A DNA stretch of 48,504 nt from Mnemiopsis leidyi (taxonomy: Eukaryota > Ctenophora > Tentaculata > Lobata > Bolinopsidae). How positions within the stretch are numbered: position 1 is the first letter of the stretch; the number at the start of each line of letters is the position of its first letter. The stretch covers positions 84,390-132,893 of the forward strand of contig JH154634.1 in the NCBI GenBank assembly GCA_000226015.1. The letters are read 5' to 3'. The position numbers and the translations under genes were made by a program. Of this stretch, positions 10,801 through 27,695 are shown in pieces. Under the pieces are notes generated by a model, which was not told the origin of the DNA, did not search any database, and saw nothing but the letters and a program-made list of their open reading frames with translations.

Positions 10801-13800
10801 CCTATATACTTGATTAAAGATCCTAACACATAGTCCTATACTTTAGTGTTACTTACTGACGGTCGTGTTTAGACTCATTGAGTACATGACAGTAGTTGAG
10901 TTCGCTGCAACGTTGTATCCTGTACAGGTCAACACTCCTTCGTGACCGTAGTTTACACTTGTTATTTTACCTGAAAGTTTGGTTCTTTTAAGAATATTAG
11001 ATGGAATATTTTGCTTTACATATTTGGAGTTATTAAAGTAAAAAATAATGAGTTTTGTGATTCATGTGTGACTCTCTCTTCCTCGCAACCTACCAAAGCA
11101 AGTTTTATCGTAATCCCCCACACAGGTGCCTACTCCTTGACTTGGTTCGTTGTTGTTGTTACTGAAGACGTACACTATCGTACTGCCAAACTGGGTAAAG
11201 TTATTTTGAAAACGTTGTTTTATTAAGCAATTCTGTACGAAAAGGAAAAAAAATACTCTTTAAGTAACTGTTAAAAATCAATCCAATTTTGTGAATTCAC
11301 GACAAAAAAATGTAAGGATAGAGAAAGAGGAACACAAAGATTTAGAGAAACACTCATGGTACTGATAATTATAAAACAAACCTTCATCTCAATCTTGTGG
11401 GGAGCTCTGCCTCCCTTGACATTACACGTAAAGGTGGCTTCAGAACCGAACTGCAGGTTCCCTGTCTTTGTCGTCAGTGAGTACACATCCACTGGGGCAA
11501 CTGCGAGCAATTTATTTAGACAAAGAAAGAAATCACCCTGTTTATGGCACGGAATCAACCTTTATAATGGTGTTACGTCTACGATCAAGAAGGTCAACGA
11601 TTCGACGGTTTATTTTTAAAGATTTTGCTGTCAAATAGTGTACTAGTGTAGTCCTTCAAACAAACCAATAGCAATGGAGGCAGTTTTCTTATCGCTCTTT
11701 TCAACCACAGAACCGTCAGCTAGCCTGTAGCTATGGTGAACTTTGCACGTGTACGTCCCTAAAAGGGTTAATCCTTGTGAATCAGTGGTCATCAAATTAG
11801 AATTGTATCATTCAGGTAAACAATAAAAAGATCTTTTACCTAATATCTATTTACAACGAAAATTGCTTGGATCAAAAACTTGAGATTTTTATCAACAAAT
11901 GATATTTTTGGAGTCTTTGCATGGGCTGAACTTCCTATCATCTTCACATCTTTGGGATAGAGACGAAGCTCGGTCGCAAAAATAATTTTGTCGAATTACC
12001 GGATGAATTGAGATCAGTACTGTCGATATCGACTGTGTAAACACTTCCACTATGTACAGAACATCCCTTCTTCTTATCTCCCGAACATGGGGCTATGGTC
12101 TGAAATTTAGGTATCATAGGTATGTGCAAAACCATAGATTGACAAATTGTTAGCACCATCGCGTTGCAATGGTCAGTTCAATAAGACTCATAACTTATTA
12201 TAAGTATGACATGATAATGACACTAAATTTCTAAGTTTTGCAAAATTATCTCTGTGGTAATTATTGATGATTGCTTCAAATCCAATTAAAGCAGAACCAT
12301 GCGTAACTATCTTTTAAAACATCTTAACACTTACAGTTTCCTCGTCGTTGAGATCGGTTTTAGTGACAGTGACGTCCGGAGCAGGATACCCACCCACAGT
12401 GCAGGAGAAGGTTCCAGGAGTGGAACTGTTCAGTTCACTGGGAGCGGTTACTGATACTGACAGCTTTTCTGGGGAGGATCAATATGTTAGGAACGGTACT
12501 TTAGGGGATTGGGTCACGATTATGTAAGATTGTTATTGTTGGCGATATTCATATAATCATATGGACGTCCTACCATAGTTGACTACCGAGAACTTATCCA
12601 ATCTCTTCGAATTCCTAATGATTTTTTCCTAGCTATAATAATGGCTTTGGTAGACTCACGAGTTACAAGAAGTTGTGTGGACTTCATGACCCAGGAGTCA
12701 CTATTTCTCGCATAACATTGATAAATCCCGGAGTGAGATGGTTTGGGCTGATCTATGGGGAACGAGACTGAGACCCCGTCTTTTATCCAGTTTCCCTAAA
12801 AGATCATAAATGTGTGATTGTGCAGTATACAGATAATAAAGAGATTTATCGCTACAGATATAACGACTACAATTAAATTTATGCGGATCATCTTTTGAAA
12901 TTAATGCAGAACGTTCTATGACAGCTATTTTCATTAAACTTAAAGGGTTAAAAATTTCGTTTTAATTCTAATTTTTAAAATGATTTGTTGTTACAAAAGT
13001 TCACCTACCTTTCCTAGGCTAGTAATACAAGTAAGAGACACAGCTCCTAGAGGAAGACCATCTTCATATAGATAGTACGGTGTAGGAGCAGTCGTAAACT
13101 CTATATTGGTTGGAGCTGACGAAGATGTGCAGTTCAATTCAATTGGAGTATTGAATCAGAGAAAGCAAAAATTGTGCACACGATGATCAAATATTACACC
13201 GGTATAGCTAAAAATCTTTAACCATATTGCGATGAATTATTGTTATATACTTTCAACTTCTCTAGTGTTATATCTACTCCAAACATTTTAACTTCAATTC
13301 ATGCTGTGTAAACGGACAGCCAACCTGCTGAGACACTGGCCGTTACGACACTACTTTGACAGGAGTCCCCCAGACAAGATCTACAGGAGTAGGAATGAGA
13401 CTCGGTTGCCTTGACAACCAGGGTTCTGCTGAAGTCAGTAAGTCCTGTTGTTATCTCTACAGCTTCAGCCCCGTGAGTTGTGAACCAAGTGTAGGTTGGC
13501 ACTTTCCCTGTATGTTTTACAAAATTAAGGTTTGATTTGTAGGTTTGTAGGTGTGAGGAAGCTCGCGATATTTTACATTTATCAAAGTATTATTTTGCTA
13601 AAGGAGAAAACTCTTTAAAGGTCCTCCCTCAATTAGTTGCCAGCGTTAAATGTAGTTAAAGTAAGGACAGTTCTTACATCAATTTGATTTTAAATCTGTA
13701 GTTCTGTAATTTCAGTTCTCTTGATTACTTTGCTTTGCAAACAATAAAACATGAAACGATACTAAAACTAACCGTCAAGATAGCCGACTGTACCACAGCA

Positions 13801-15562
13801 GAGGGTAACAGACTCCCCAGCCATAACAGACCCTCCGTTAGTTAGAAGTGTGGTAGAGCTGTAGTTTATGGCTTGGAACTCTGAGGAAGATATGTTCTTC
13901 ATTGAGTGTCTTTTAATTTGTCATCCTTAAACTCATGGAGAACGATGGAGCAAATCGAATTATTGGTTCTAATTGTAGGAAAAATCAACCGAATTGAATT
14001 AAAGATGGACAGATATTTGTCATGGCGCACTGGAGGAACCTCACCCTTATTGACAGCCAGATTGTAGGTAACAACTGTCTGCTTCTTTATGGAGATGTGG
14101 TCACTGTCTACAGCTGCCTCGCATCGGTATTGTCCGGCCATGTCCTTCTTTATGTTGAACAAAACCTAACAAAGGGCAGTTGATTATTTGACTGTGGCTA
14201 ATTATGGCGTATTAGAAGGATAAAGAGTAGTTCTGCATTTTCTTCTGACTAAACTAGAGCTTCGTTTATTTCTTAGGTTCTCAAGTCTTACCAGGGAGTT
14301 GTCTGTGATAGCAAGGCTCGGTAGAGATTCCACCTTCAACAGAGTATTTGCGTGGACAACAAACGCGTTTGCCTTTTCCACCAGAATGTTATCTGGGAAA
14401 GGTTGTACAATAGCATTTATTTCTAGAAGCTTAGAACTTAAGTTTATCTAATATTCACCTGGTCTTAGATCAGGAATGTTTTACGAAAAGAAAACACAGC
14501 CCAAAGCTTCGTTGAAACTTGATCCTTACCATCATTACATAGACTCACCTTTGTACCACTTAACTGAGGCTCCTGGCGAGCTGATATCAGCAGAGAAATC
14601 ACAAGGTAAAGTCGTTCTGACTGCATCTGTAGCTGTATCTACTGTCACTGTCTCCTCCCGTGGTGGCATCGCCGTGAAATCTATAGGTTTTTTTAAGATG
14701 TTTTTCTGAGGTTCTTGTTCTCGATATCATCTAGCTTCAACTTTAAGTTGATTATAGTCTTTCTCTGGCTTACAGTTTTGTTTTACAACTGTAAAGCCAG
14801 GAATATGAAAAATGAGCTCAACCAAATATATCATACGGCTAAGAAACAATAGACCATTCTTAAAACTTACTGACTTATTAATATCTATAACGAAGGCTTC
14901 AAAATTACATGAAATTCTATTTATCTTACAGTGAAGTGTAACTGCAGCAACATCGCTATAGATTACATGATCCCCAGAAATGACTCGGCACTGGTAGAAA
15001 CCACCGTGAGACTTCTCTGCAGATGAGATAGACAAAATAGCTGAGTGAGGGTCTCCAGATCCGGTGTAAGGAGTTGTCATAACTCTAAAGAGCAAGTTAA
15101 GTTAGTCTCAAAATGTACACTCAGGATTGGGATTGAGGCTATCACTTATGCTAATGCGAAGAAGGCGGTAGAAGTATAACTCTCTACTCGCTTTGATTTA
15201 TCAGATATCTCGCCAGAAATTTCAAGTTTTCTTCTTATAGTAAGCTTGTACCTACCCGTTTGGAATGGATTCCTCTTTAAACCATTGAAACTTGTTGTCC
15301 CCCGCAGTCGCCACACATGTAAGGTTAAATGGATTCCCTTCTGCCACTGTAACACTGAAAGGGTATAACCTATAGTAAGTTTGCAAATATGATAATGAGG
15401 AAGAGAATTGTAAACAAAGAAAATTCTCTTATCTAAGAACGATTTTTGTTCATGGTTTATAAATATACACACTGTAAGATGCTTTGACAATACCTTGCAG
15501 GTTGAGAAAGAAGCTGAAAGACCTCGACACCCACTGTTTGTACTACCACCACTGCTAGAACT
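7835..15562 (-). CDS. Immunoglobulin-superfamily transmembrane receptor, 8 Ig-like domains (5' exon missing)
   Basis: Type I surface receptor; function and ligand unknown. 23 exons, all junction phases consistent: 15562-15494, 15354-15256, 15084-14930, 14680-14549, 14392-14292, 14165-14045, 13880-13773, 13507-13325, 13115-13009, 12795-12660, 12468-12335, 12099-12000, 11758-11666, 11500-11382, 11190-11094, 10970-10857, 10681-10491, 10339-10237, 9773-9613, 9397-9268, 9111-8977, 8769-8745, 8429-7835; about 1068 aa plus an unseen ATG exon. The first exon is a signal-peptide core (VLAVVVVVQ). Two or three exons make each Ig domain, with C..W and D/GxYxC landmarks (NLTC/FYQC, LPCD/YRCE, LCC/YSC, LTC/YQC, FSC/YTC, FTC/LTC, LTC/YTC, MKC/IYC). 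Exon 9111-8977 holds one TM helix followed by CKHRRAKK. The tail starts with a Cys cluster (SCLACCPCC, likely palmitoylated), then about 180 Ser/Asp-rich residues. Several donors are weak (GTTTGT, GTTGGC). Confidence 0.85.
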
Positions 15563-17550
15563 CTGTGGTTATTAAGAGATGAAAGTTTTGTTCGTTAAAG
15601 GAACTTTAATGGTTAGGGTTAAGTTTATGACAGTCATAGTTTACCGGCTATGACGATAAAATATATAATGATATATTGTAGAGGATTTCGAAATGTTCCC
15701 TTACTTCATGGACATCGTTAAATGAACTTAGTTTGTAATCATAAGTAAAATAATTTGAATAGTGTATAAGCTGTTTGCAAATTTTGGAATAGGATGTAAC
15801 TGATGTAGTCCCAGGAAAAGAATGATTGAACGGAGGAGAATCGACGATTCTGAATCGTAGGGGAAGAGGATTATAGATCAGGGGCCAAAAGTTATTGGGG
15901 ATGAAGATTCAAGATTTTATAAGTGTTACACAGGAAATCATTAAAGAAACGAGAATATGCATTAGAGAATAGCAAAGTATCATAAGAAAACCCAATGGAA
16001 CTGAATAGAGCCATGGAACAAAGCCATGGAATTTCACAAAAGAAAAGGTTTAGGTACTTATAGGTAGTTATTATCGTTAAGGATGTTTAAAGAAAATGGA
16101 ATGGAATAGAAAAGAAGTGTATTGAGAAGGACGTAAATGCAATAAGGGATTCAAAAGATGAAAATGGAAAATTCATTTAAAAAAATAGCGAAGACTGCAT
16201 TATTGAGTTTTCTGGGAGATCATTTCTCTTATGGAATTTCCTCCGTTCAAGAAGAAGAAGCTAGCTTTTATACAAATTTTACTCACACTAGTTTTAGCTT
16301 CATTATGCTTCCTTATCATGCACGAGACTTCATTTGAGTGTAAAGCCTTTCAAAAGCTGCAAAAATTTTAGGCGATGTTACTTAGCAAAAACTGTAAGCA
16401 AGCACAGATAAGAAAATTGCAGTGACAGAAAATCTATAAATAGTACAAATAACGAGGGTGGCTGCATAAATACCCGTTTAACAAGCGATATTCAACGAAA
16501 ATAGAAAAGCAATACACTCGAAGACAGCAGCGTTACCAGGAAATGGTGTTGATGTCAGTCTCTGCGTGTCATGTATAACTCCAGTACTTTGAAGCTGATG
16601 GGATTTGTTTGAGTGGAACCAGAATAAGAATTTCGGGGCACTGGCTCGTAGGTTTGCTAGAAAAGCAGCTGAATGCTTCTTCGTGGATTTGAGTAGTAGC
16701 CCGTCGTCCTTCGATGATGGATTTGTTATTTCATTTTGGATTAATTTACATGATTGTCTCACAACGAAGAAGAAAATTTTAAGAATTTTGTGACATATTA
16801 TATCATTTGAAATGTATGTTTGGATTTATACAAACGCTTTAAGATATTATAAGAGCTAAATGTATCAGAAGAGTTTCACAGGAATGACTGCATGGGTGTC
16901 CCGACCCTTATTGATTTCACTTATACGCAATTTATTGTTATTTTGTTTTGGGTCCTTTCTTGAATCAATATCTCACTATCACACTCTTATCGAAATAACG
17001 CTTTTAATGCCCTAATTTTGATTTGCAGGATTTTGAAAATTCGTGCGATATAATGTCCTTTGGACAGGAATAAAAAATCGTTTATTAGCAAATAAAACTG
17101 AAAGATGGAAAGGTAAAGTTATTCAATAATTTCCCGTAACGTCACATGGCTTGCAAAATCATTTGAAATCAATTATTTGAAATCAATTATTTGAACAATT
17201 ACCACAGCTCATTGATAATTTTTACAAAAATTGTCATAAAATTCCACACAATTACTGGCATTCAATGTTAATCAAATTTTGCTAAATAAATCAATCAAAG
17301 TGCATGCAATATTACAGCAATATGATTCACAAAACCTCAAAATTACATCCAAAGAAAACAAAAATCATTCCAAATCGGTTGTCAGTAGTTTAAAACAAAG
17401 TAGTTCCTGAGATTATCGCAGACAATCATCTTCTTGCTTTCTCGGGGGGCCGGGGGCTTTTTTCTTTGCGCCATTCAGAATATGGCTAACACTTTTGTAT
17501 ACTGGCACGTTGCATTCAGATATCAAAGTTGAGCAATTGTACCAATCTTC
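15563..17550. other. Gene-poor interval between Ig receptor and homeobox gene
   Basis: Should hold the first (ATG) exon and promoter of the Ig receptor, but no clear one was identified. Short open frames around 16480-16790 occur on both strands and lack recognisable sequence or convincing splice sites. The 3' UTR of the homeobox gene would lie at the right end. Confidence 0.4.
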
Positions 17551-19062
17551 TCATATCCCGGTTTTCTTGCATTTCGCTCTTCTGTTCTGAAACCACACCT
17601 GAAACATATATGTCGTTACAAATATATTACTATTAGGCAAAATAGATCAATAACTAAAACATACGTGCCGTATTCCACATCCTTTATCTAGACCAAGTTA
17701 AAGCTATATTCTCAAAACTTGGATATGAACAAAGTTTTACTCATTTACCTGAACTTGGATCTGAGCCAAGTTTAGAGATTTGGCGAGGTCTGCCCGCTGA
17801 GCGGGGGTCAAGTAAGGGTGCTTCTGGAAAGTCTTCTCCATCTGTATCAGCTGCTCTCGAGAGAAGGTTGTCCTCCTTTTCCTTGTTTTGATCATCCCTG
17901 TCAGATGACAAAGGGGTCAGTTAGACACCAACCAATATATCAATATATAGTTGAGTTACATGAAAAGAATTGGATGACGTACATTTTGTTCGGCATAACC
18001 TTTCGGATTGATAGTAGCTGTCAGAAATTAATCTCATGATCATCCCGAAAACTTTTTCAAGAAAAGTATATAAATATCACACCTTGTCATGTTAGATGAC
18101 AATCTTACCGTGTTTGTTGAGGCTCGAGGCAATGAGGAATGGCCAGGGCACGGAGTTAGACTGATCAGGAATTAGCGATACCGGGTCGACCAGTCCTCCC
18201 AGCTTCATCAGACTTGTACCAAAGTTCTTCATCAACTCCTGAAGGAGGGAGGATTCATTTTATATGCATAGTTGAGTTTATGTTTTACTTAGATTTATGA
18301 ATTAACTCGAAGTTTAGACGATACTGAACATAAAAAACGACCAATTTGAGGAAAAAAGTTTACAACTTCATTACCTCGGTAAAAGTATTGATCGTGTCCC
18401 TCTGTCTCCAGAGGTCCGAATCCTGAAGTTGACCGGTTCCACTACTTCCCGGAAGAGGGCCTATTATCATGTGGGGAAAGTTCGGGATTTTCGGTGACAT
18501 CACGGTGTTACTTGACATTGTTGTCATGGTGCTTGATGACGTCACGTTGCTAGGTGACGTAAGCAAGCTTGGTGACGTGAAGGAGCTACTGTAAGTAGTG
18601 TCCACTGCAGAGAGCGACTCGGCCGGGCTTGTTCCTGAAAGATATCTTGTCGTTAGTGAGGGTGGTAAAGACCCGATATAGGGGGTCATAACTCATAGCC
18701 ACCGTTCGTCTAGTGATATCTTAGACACAAAAACTTTTTACGGTTACTCAGTTATATGAGTTTAGGCGGTGAGAGACAAATGCGTTTAAGATAAAATTAC
18801 GTTTATTAGTTTACTGCAACGATCTCCCTTTGATTGGTTATACGATGCAGCTGAAATATGTAAATTTTCACTCACCTGAAATGAATTTGTTGCTTGTTGA
18901 CGTCACGCTGATTGTTGACGTCACGCTGCCAGGTGAAGACACGCCGTTAGGAGACGCCAGATTATTAGGTGAAGTTAAGTTACAATCTAGGTTCGAAGAG
19001 AGACAAAGAGGGTCGTTTTCCAAAATGTTCGTAATAGAGAAGGGATGAGCTGTTGCAATCAT
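17551..19062 (-). CDS. Homeobox transcription factor, PRD-like, homeodomain at C terminus
   Basis: Nuclear DNA-binding factor. Complete, 5 exons, all phases consistent: 19062-18876, 18634-18375, 18238-18109, 17897-17749, 17598-17551; 257 aa. The N terminus has the eh1-like Groucho-binding motif FSITNIL at residues 8-14. Residues about 20-140 are low-complexity Thr/Ser/Pro (repeats of TSP, VTST). The homeodomain (about residues 195-255) starts at RKRRTTFSREQL and ends VWFQNRRAKCKK; the stop follows three residues later. Q50, N51 and R53 are present; position 56, usually Trp, is Cys. An intron splits the homeodomain between residues 46 and 47, a position typical of PRD-class genes. The middle (YLTPAQRADLAKSLNL) looks more ANTP/Barx-like, so the family is not fixed. 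No paired domain was seen. Several coding repeats contain ACGTCA. Confidence 0.9.
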
Positions 19063-19172
19063 TCTGGAAGTGGGATATTACCGACGTTACGTCTTCAGGC
19101 AATCTATAAGTTTGTTGATTTTCGGTTGTTTGAACAAAATGTTTTAGTAATTAAGATTTAAGGATATTTCAA

Positions 19173-19262
19173 GTCGGTGGCCAACGTCCTCCCCAGACCA
19201 TCGGGCCCCAGAACGTTGTGCCCCGGAGTTTTTGCCCCAGGGACGCGGAAGCCCTGCTGGTC
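19173..19262 (+). repeat. Copy of a dispersed GC-rich foldback element (partial)
   Basis: Contains CCCCAGAACGTTGTGCCCC, a TTTTTGCCCCAG block and GCCCTGCTGG in the same order as the element at 31115-31260. Only the left half is well matched here. Lies 5' of the PRD-like homeobox gene. Confidence 0.7.
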
Positions 19263-21891
19263 TGTTCTGCAAAGATATGTGCCCTTTTCTAAGAAAGATA
19301 CAGTTTGCCAGTTTAATGGCGCAGCCTCATAGCCCAAGAACCTTATTAATTTTACTGCACAGCTACTACCTTCATCTATATCCGAGCCAAAAAACAAATA
19401 AAGATAAAGATAAAGCTGACATGGGCATTGGGTGCGTGACCGTATGTCTATAATAAGACACGTTTCTTTTCAAAAAGGATCAAGCTCAAACGAAACTTTC
19501 AGATTGTAAACAGCAACAATGGCCAACTCTCCAAGATTGCCGAAAGCATGCTCACAACAACTAATTCTAATAAAAGTAGTACAAATTTAAATTTTCGTCT
19601 AGACTAAGCTATTGTAGCGAGATTTACGGCTGTTCTCAGTTGTAATTGAGTAATTGCTGTCGTGACTTGCCCGCTGTCACGATTATAGACGACCCAGCTA
19701 CCGCGACCTAAGCCGACCCCGCGGTCCGGCCAGCCCTCTCCGCTTGTAACGATTCAAGAACGGCAGGAACGAGAAAATACACCACGGCAATCTGAGCATT
19801 TGGATTGAGCTAGTACTTAGTAGGAGGGTCTCTGATGAATTTTCTTACCAATCGGGCATTTCATTAGTTTCACGCGAGAGTTGAGTGTCTATTGGGCGGT
19901 AACCACGACGCTGAAATAATGTTTTTGGTGAGCCTGATCAAATGAGACGTCTATCGATTATTAGGGCAGCATTTTTTACAGACATTTCCAGCCATTGAGC
20001 TATGTCGTTGTCATAGCAACTCGTCTCTGGTCATTGCTATGGTTTGTCTAGGCAACCGCCAATAAGGCTGTCACTTAAATCACCAAGGTAACCAATAACA
20101 ATATCACTCCAACGATGTGGAAATTAAAGAAGCACACATGTGTAGATAATAGCGTTTGAAGTGACTACCAGCACTCTGCAATATTGCTTGTAATATATGC
20201 TGGTTACAAAAACCATTGGGCTGTCTGAACGGAAACCCGCAGACCAGGCATAGCCACGAGAATAGAATTACTTTCTCCCCCTCGATACTATTACTCCTTC
20301 ATAAACTTACCTACTTATATCGCAAGTTTTCAGCATTCAATCATTGGAATAACGTAGCCCTTAAATCAGCCATTATTAACGACCCAAATCTTTAATCGCA
20401 GACTCATTTCAAAATAATTTGTTTTCGGGGCCTATTTAATGATCTCTGGGATGGCTAAATAGTTTCAAATCATTTAATCATTCGATAAACGATCTGTGAT
20501 TTGGCCGCACTGAAAACTCCAAATTTTGACGTTGACCAATTAAAAAACTAAAATCTTAGCAGAATCTCTACTATCATAAATCTGACGCACGATTCACTAC
20601 AGGAAAAATTTCTCGAACAAGAAAAGTGTACAGCATATCGCACAAAATGGAAGGTGTATTTCATGCACGTGGAGCTATGGCAGCGAGGGTGCACTTTATA
20701 ATGGATTGCACTCTCGTCCCCGTGATCTTCTCCCATATTTTTGATACAAACAACACGTTTTCAGTGCTTTTATTAATGAACCCATTAAATGGCTACTCAT
20801 GCACGTGCGCATGATGATTACTCAACTGAGTGCACGTACATGAGGTCACGTGACCGCGCGTTTAACGACACGTGACGTCTTGTTTGTCACGTGATCGTTT
20901 CTCCAATGCAATCAGAGTGTTTTGAAAATCAATTTACTGGACCAATCAGAGGGTGCCCTTTGACGAGGCTAATTCATTATAGGGAGCACGTTCAGCGTCA
21001 TACTGATCTGTTTCAACTCGCTAACTTACAGAACAACGTTTTATCCATGACCGTGTCACCAATTGTAATGTAGTCTCACCAGAAATCGAAAACATGAATA
21101 ACATGACCATGGCATTATGTAACGTGACGTCATAACAGTAACAGTAGTTACCTGTCAAGAGGAAAATAATTTGTTCTTACTTCGCTTCGGAAAAACTGAC
21201 CATTTTGAAAATAATGTAGGATTAGCATAATATCATATTTCGATTATTTTCTTTGATAGTGAGAATGGGCATTAAAGAATTTAAAAATCGTTTAGTGGCT
21301 TAAAATAAATTACTTTATTTACAAACAACAAATAAAAGTATAAACTTTCAGCATCAATAGCGTATATTGAGTATTGTAGCGACAGCAAACTTGAGTAACG
21401 AAAATTAGTGAAGACACTAAATTGCCTTAAACTGAGTGATATCATTCAGACAAATACTTCGATATTTGCTTAAATATCTGATATTTGAATCGAGACTTAT
21501 TAGTGTCAACCCAACTGTTATACTTAATGTTCACGAAACGCTTTAAAAATCAACAGACTGGTCAGAATGACCAGTAAATTTTTATTCCGGAATCTAAACC
21601 TTAGAAGTTGTTCAATGACCGAAATGGTAGTAACATCCTCGGTTCAAGTTAAATTGAACGTTCTCTGCTTGTGTGCCATTTCTTGGCAATTTCAAATTCG
21701 CAATTTGTCAGTCACCAATAACCAATCGCTCTAAGCTTTATAGTGGCTTATCAAGCTCATTTTCACTGCAAATGCTAATTTATTTCTCAGTCGCTCAATC
21801 TAATACTCACAAAATAATCATTTAACGATCACTTTCAACTGTGACGTAACCATGACGACATGACGTCACAATAACAAGATGACGTCACTGT
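19263..21891. other. Intergenic region between the two homeobox genes
   Basis: No coding exon recognised. It holds the upstream region of the PRD-like gene, the E-box cluster at 20802-20893, a TGACGTCA near 21125, and the 3' UTR of Bsx, where two TGACGTCA motifs lie at about 21860-21890. Inverted X-box-like CATAGCAAC/GCTATGG sequences occur at about 20016-20045. Confidence 0.5.
20802..20893. promoter_or_regulatory. Cluster of four CACGTG E-boxes
   Basis: CACGTG at 20802, 20847, 20869 and 20888, the second inside GGTCACGTGACC, plus another at 20666. GTCACGTGAC is the consensus bound by bHLH-zip factors such as USF and MITF/TFE. About 1.7-1.8 kb upstream of the PRD-like homeobox start, so it could be its promoter or a separate element. 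Confidence 0.6.
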
Positions 21892-26616
<4,725 letters not shown>

Positions 26617-26729
26617 AGTGAGTGTGGGTCTTGTGGATTTAGTAACGATAACAGATCGCAACAAAGTCTTGATACTTGGGAGTTGTGGTGGCGCAGCTTC
26701 GGCCGATCCTTTAACGTTACGTGACATGT

Positions 26730-26854
26730 CACGTGATATGTCACGTGACCGCGCCGCGCGCACGTGACACAACAGGAAACACTCGCAAACTTCAAAGTTC
26801 GCTGGTCACGTGAGACTGGGCTTGGCAGCTGGTTGGTCGGGCTCAGATCACGTG
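26730..26854. promoter_or_regulatory. E-box cluster, probable Bsx promoter
   Basis: CACGTG at 26730, 26742, 26761, 26807 and 26849 (five in 125 bp), around a GC-rich core GACCGCGCCGCGCGCACGTG. Lies 114-240 nt upstream of the Bsx ATG at 26616. Confidence 0.65.
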
Positions 26855-26916
26855 AGCCAGACATGCTTCCTTATTGGTTGGGAGGCTGCGAGTAAAGTTT
26901 CAAATGGCTGGCGAGG

Positions 26917-26929
26917 GTTGCTAAGCAAC
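26917..26929. promoter_or_regulatory. X-box-like inverted repeat GTTGCTAAGCAAC
   Basis: Perfect dyad around a single central base, resembling the RFX X-box with a one-base spacer. About 300 nt upstream of the Bsx ATG and next to the E-box cluster. Confidence 0.4.
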
Positions 26930-27677
26930 GGAGCATGCTCGAAGCAGGCACTCCTAGAGTATTGGTCTCTGTTAAGTCATGTGATCCTGTCCTGATGTCT
27001 GATTGGGCAAGGTAGGAGTGGTGTGGCCCTGAGACCTGTCAGGAGCGGGAGGGAGGTTGGGAAATCATCTGACGGGTAGAGTTCTTCTGTGGGACAACGC
27101 CGCCGAAATACACTGCAATACAGCTATAACACACCAATCCTAACTAGCTGCAATTAATTACAGTCCTGGGAACCGCCCTCTGAAGTAATTTTTCGGTATC
27201 CAAGTTGAAGTAGTGAGATCCTTGACCTAACACAATCACTGATATTTCCTCAAATTCGAACACTTTTTTACCAAAAACGATGGCACGTCTTTAAAACTAT
27301 ATTGTTTGCATTCAAATCAGGAATTTGTAGGAGGACCCCATATATAAATGTGTGAGGATCACCAAAAAGTTCGCATAACTGAAATTCCATGTCAGTGGGC
27401 AGTTAGCTAGCGCTAAAAACAAGCGGGTACTGTCTCCACGTGCTAACAAGGATGACTCGTGCCAAAATATTTTGTCCACATGGCCTCTTCCTTGTCCACA
27501 GCTTCTCATCACACGCGTCCTTTGTAACCTAGTGTAGTTGGGTCAGTCTAACAACGGATCATGTTAACTGACTCACTGCTAATCAGTTTGTTAATTATAA
27601 GCATGTTTAGCTTGTTAAGCTGACAAGCTCTATCAAATGACACCTGATACAAGGGGAATCAAATTATTGAGTTGCAT

Positions 27678-27695
27678 GGGGGGGGGGGGGGGGGG
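27678..27695 (+). repeat. Homopolymer G18
   Basis: Uninterrupted run of 18 G after GCAT. Potential G-quadruplex or a length-uncertain assembly site. Confidence 0.95.

Noticed and set aside
16478-16793. Overlapping open frames on both strands, candidate first exon of the Ig receptor
   Set aside because: No signal peptide and no donor in the needed phase could be supported.
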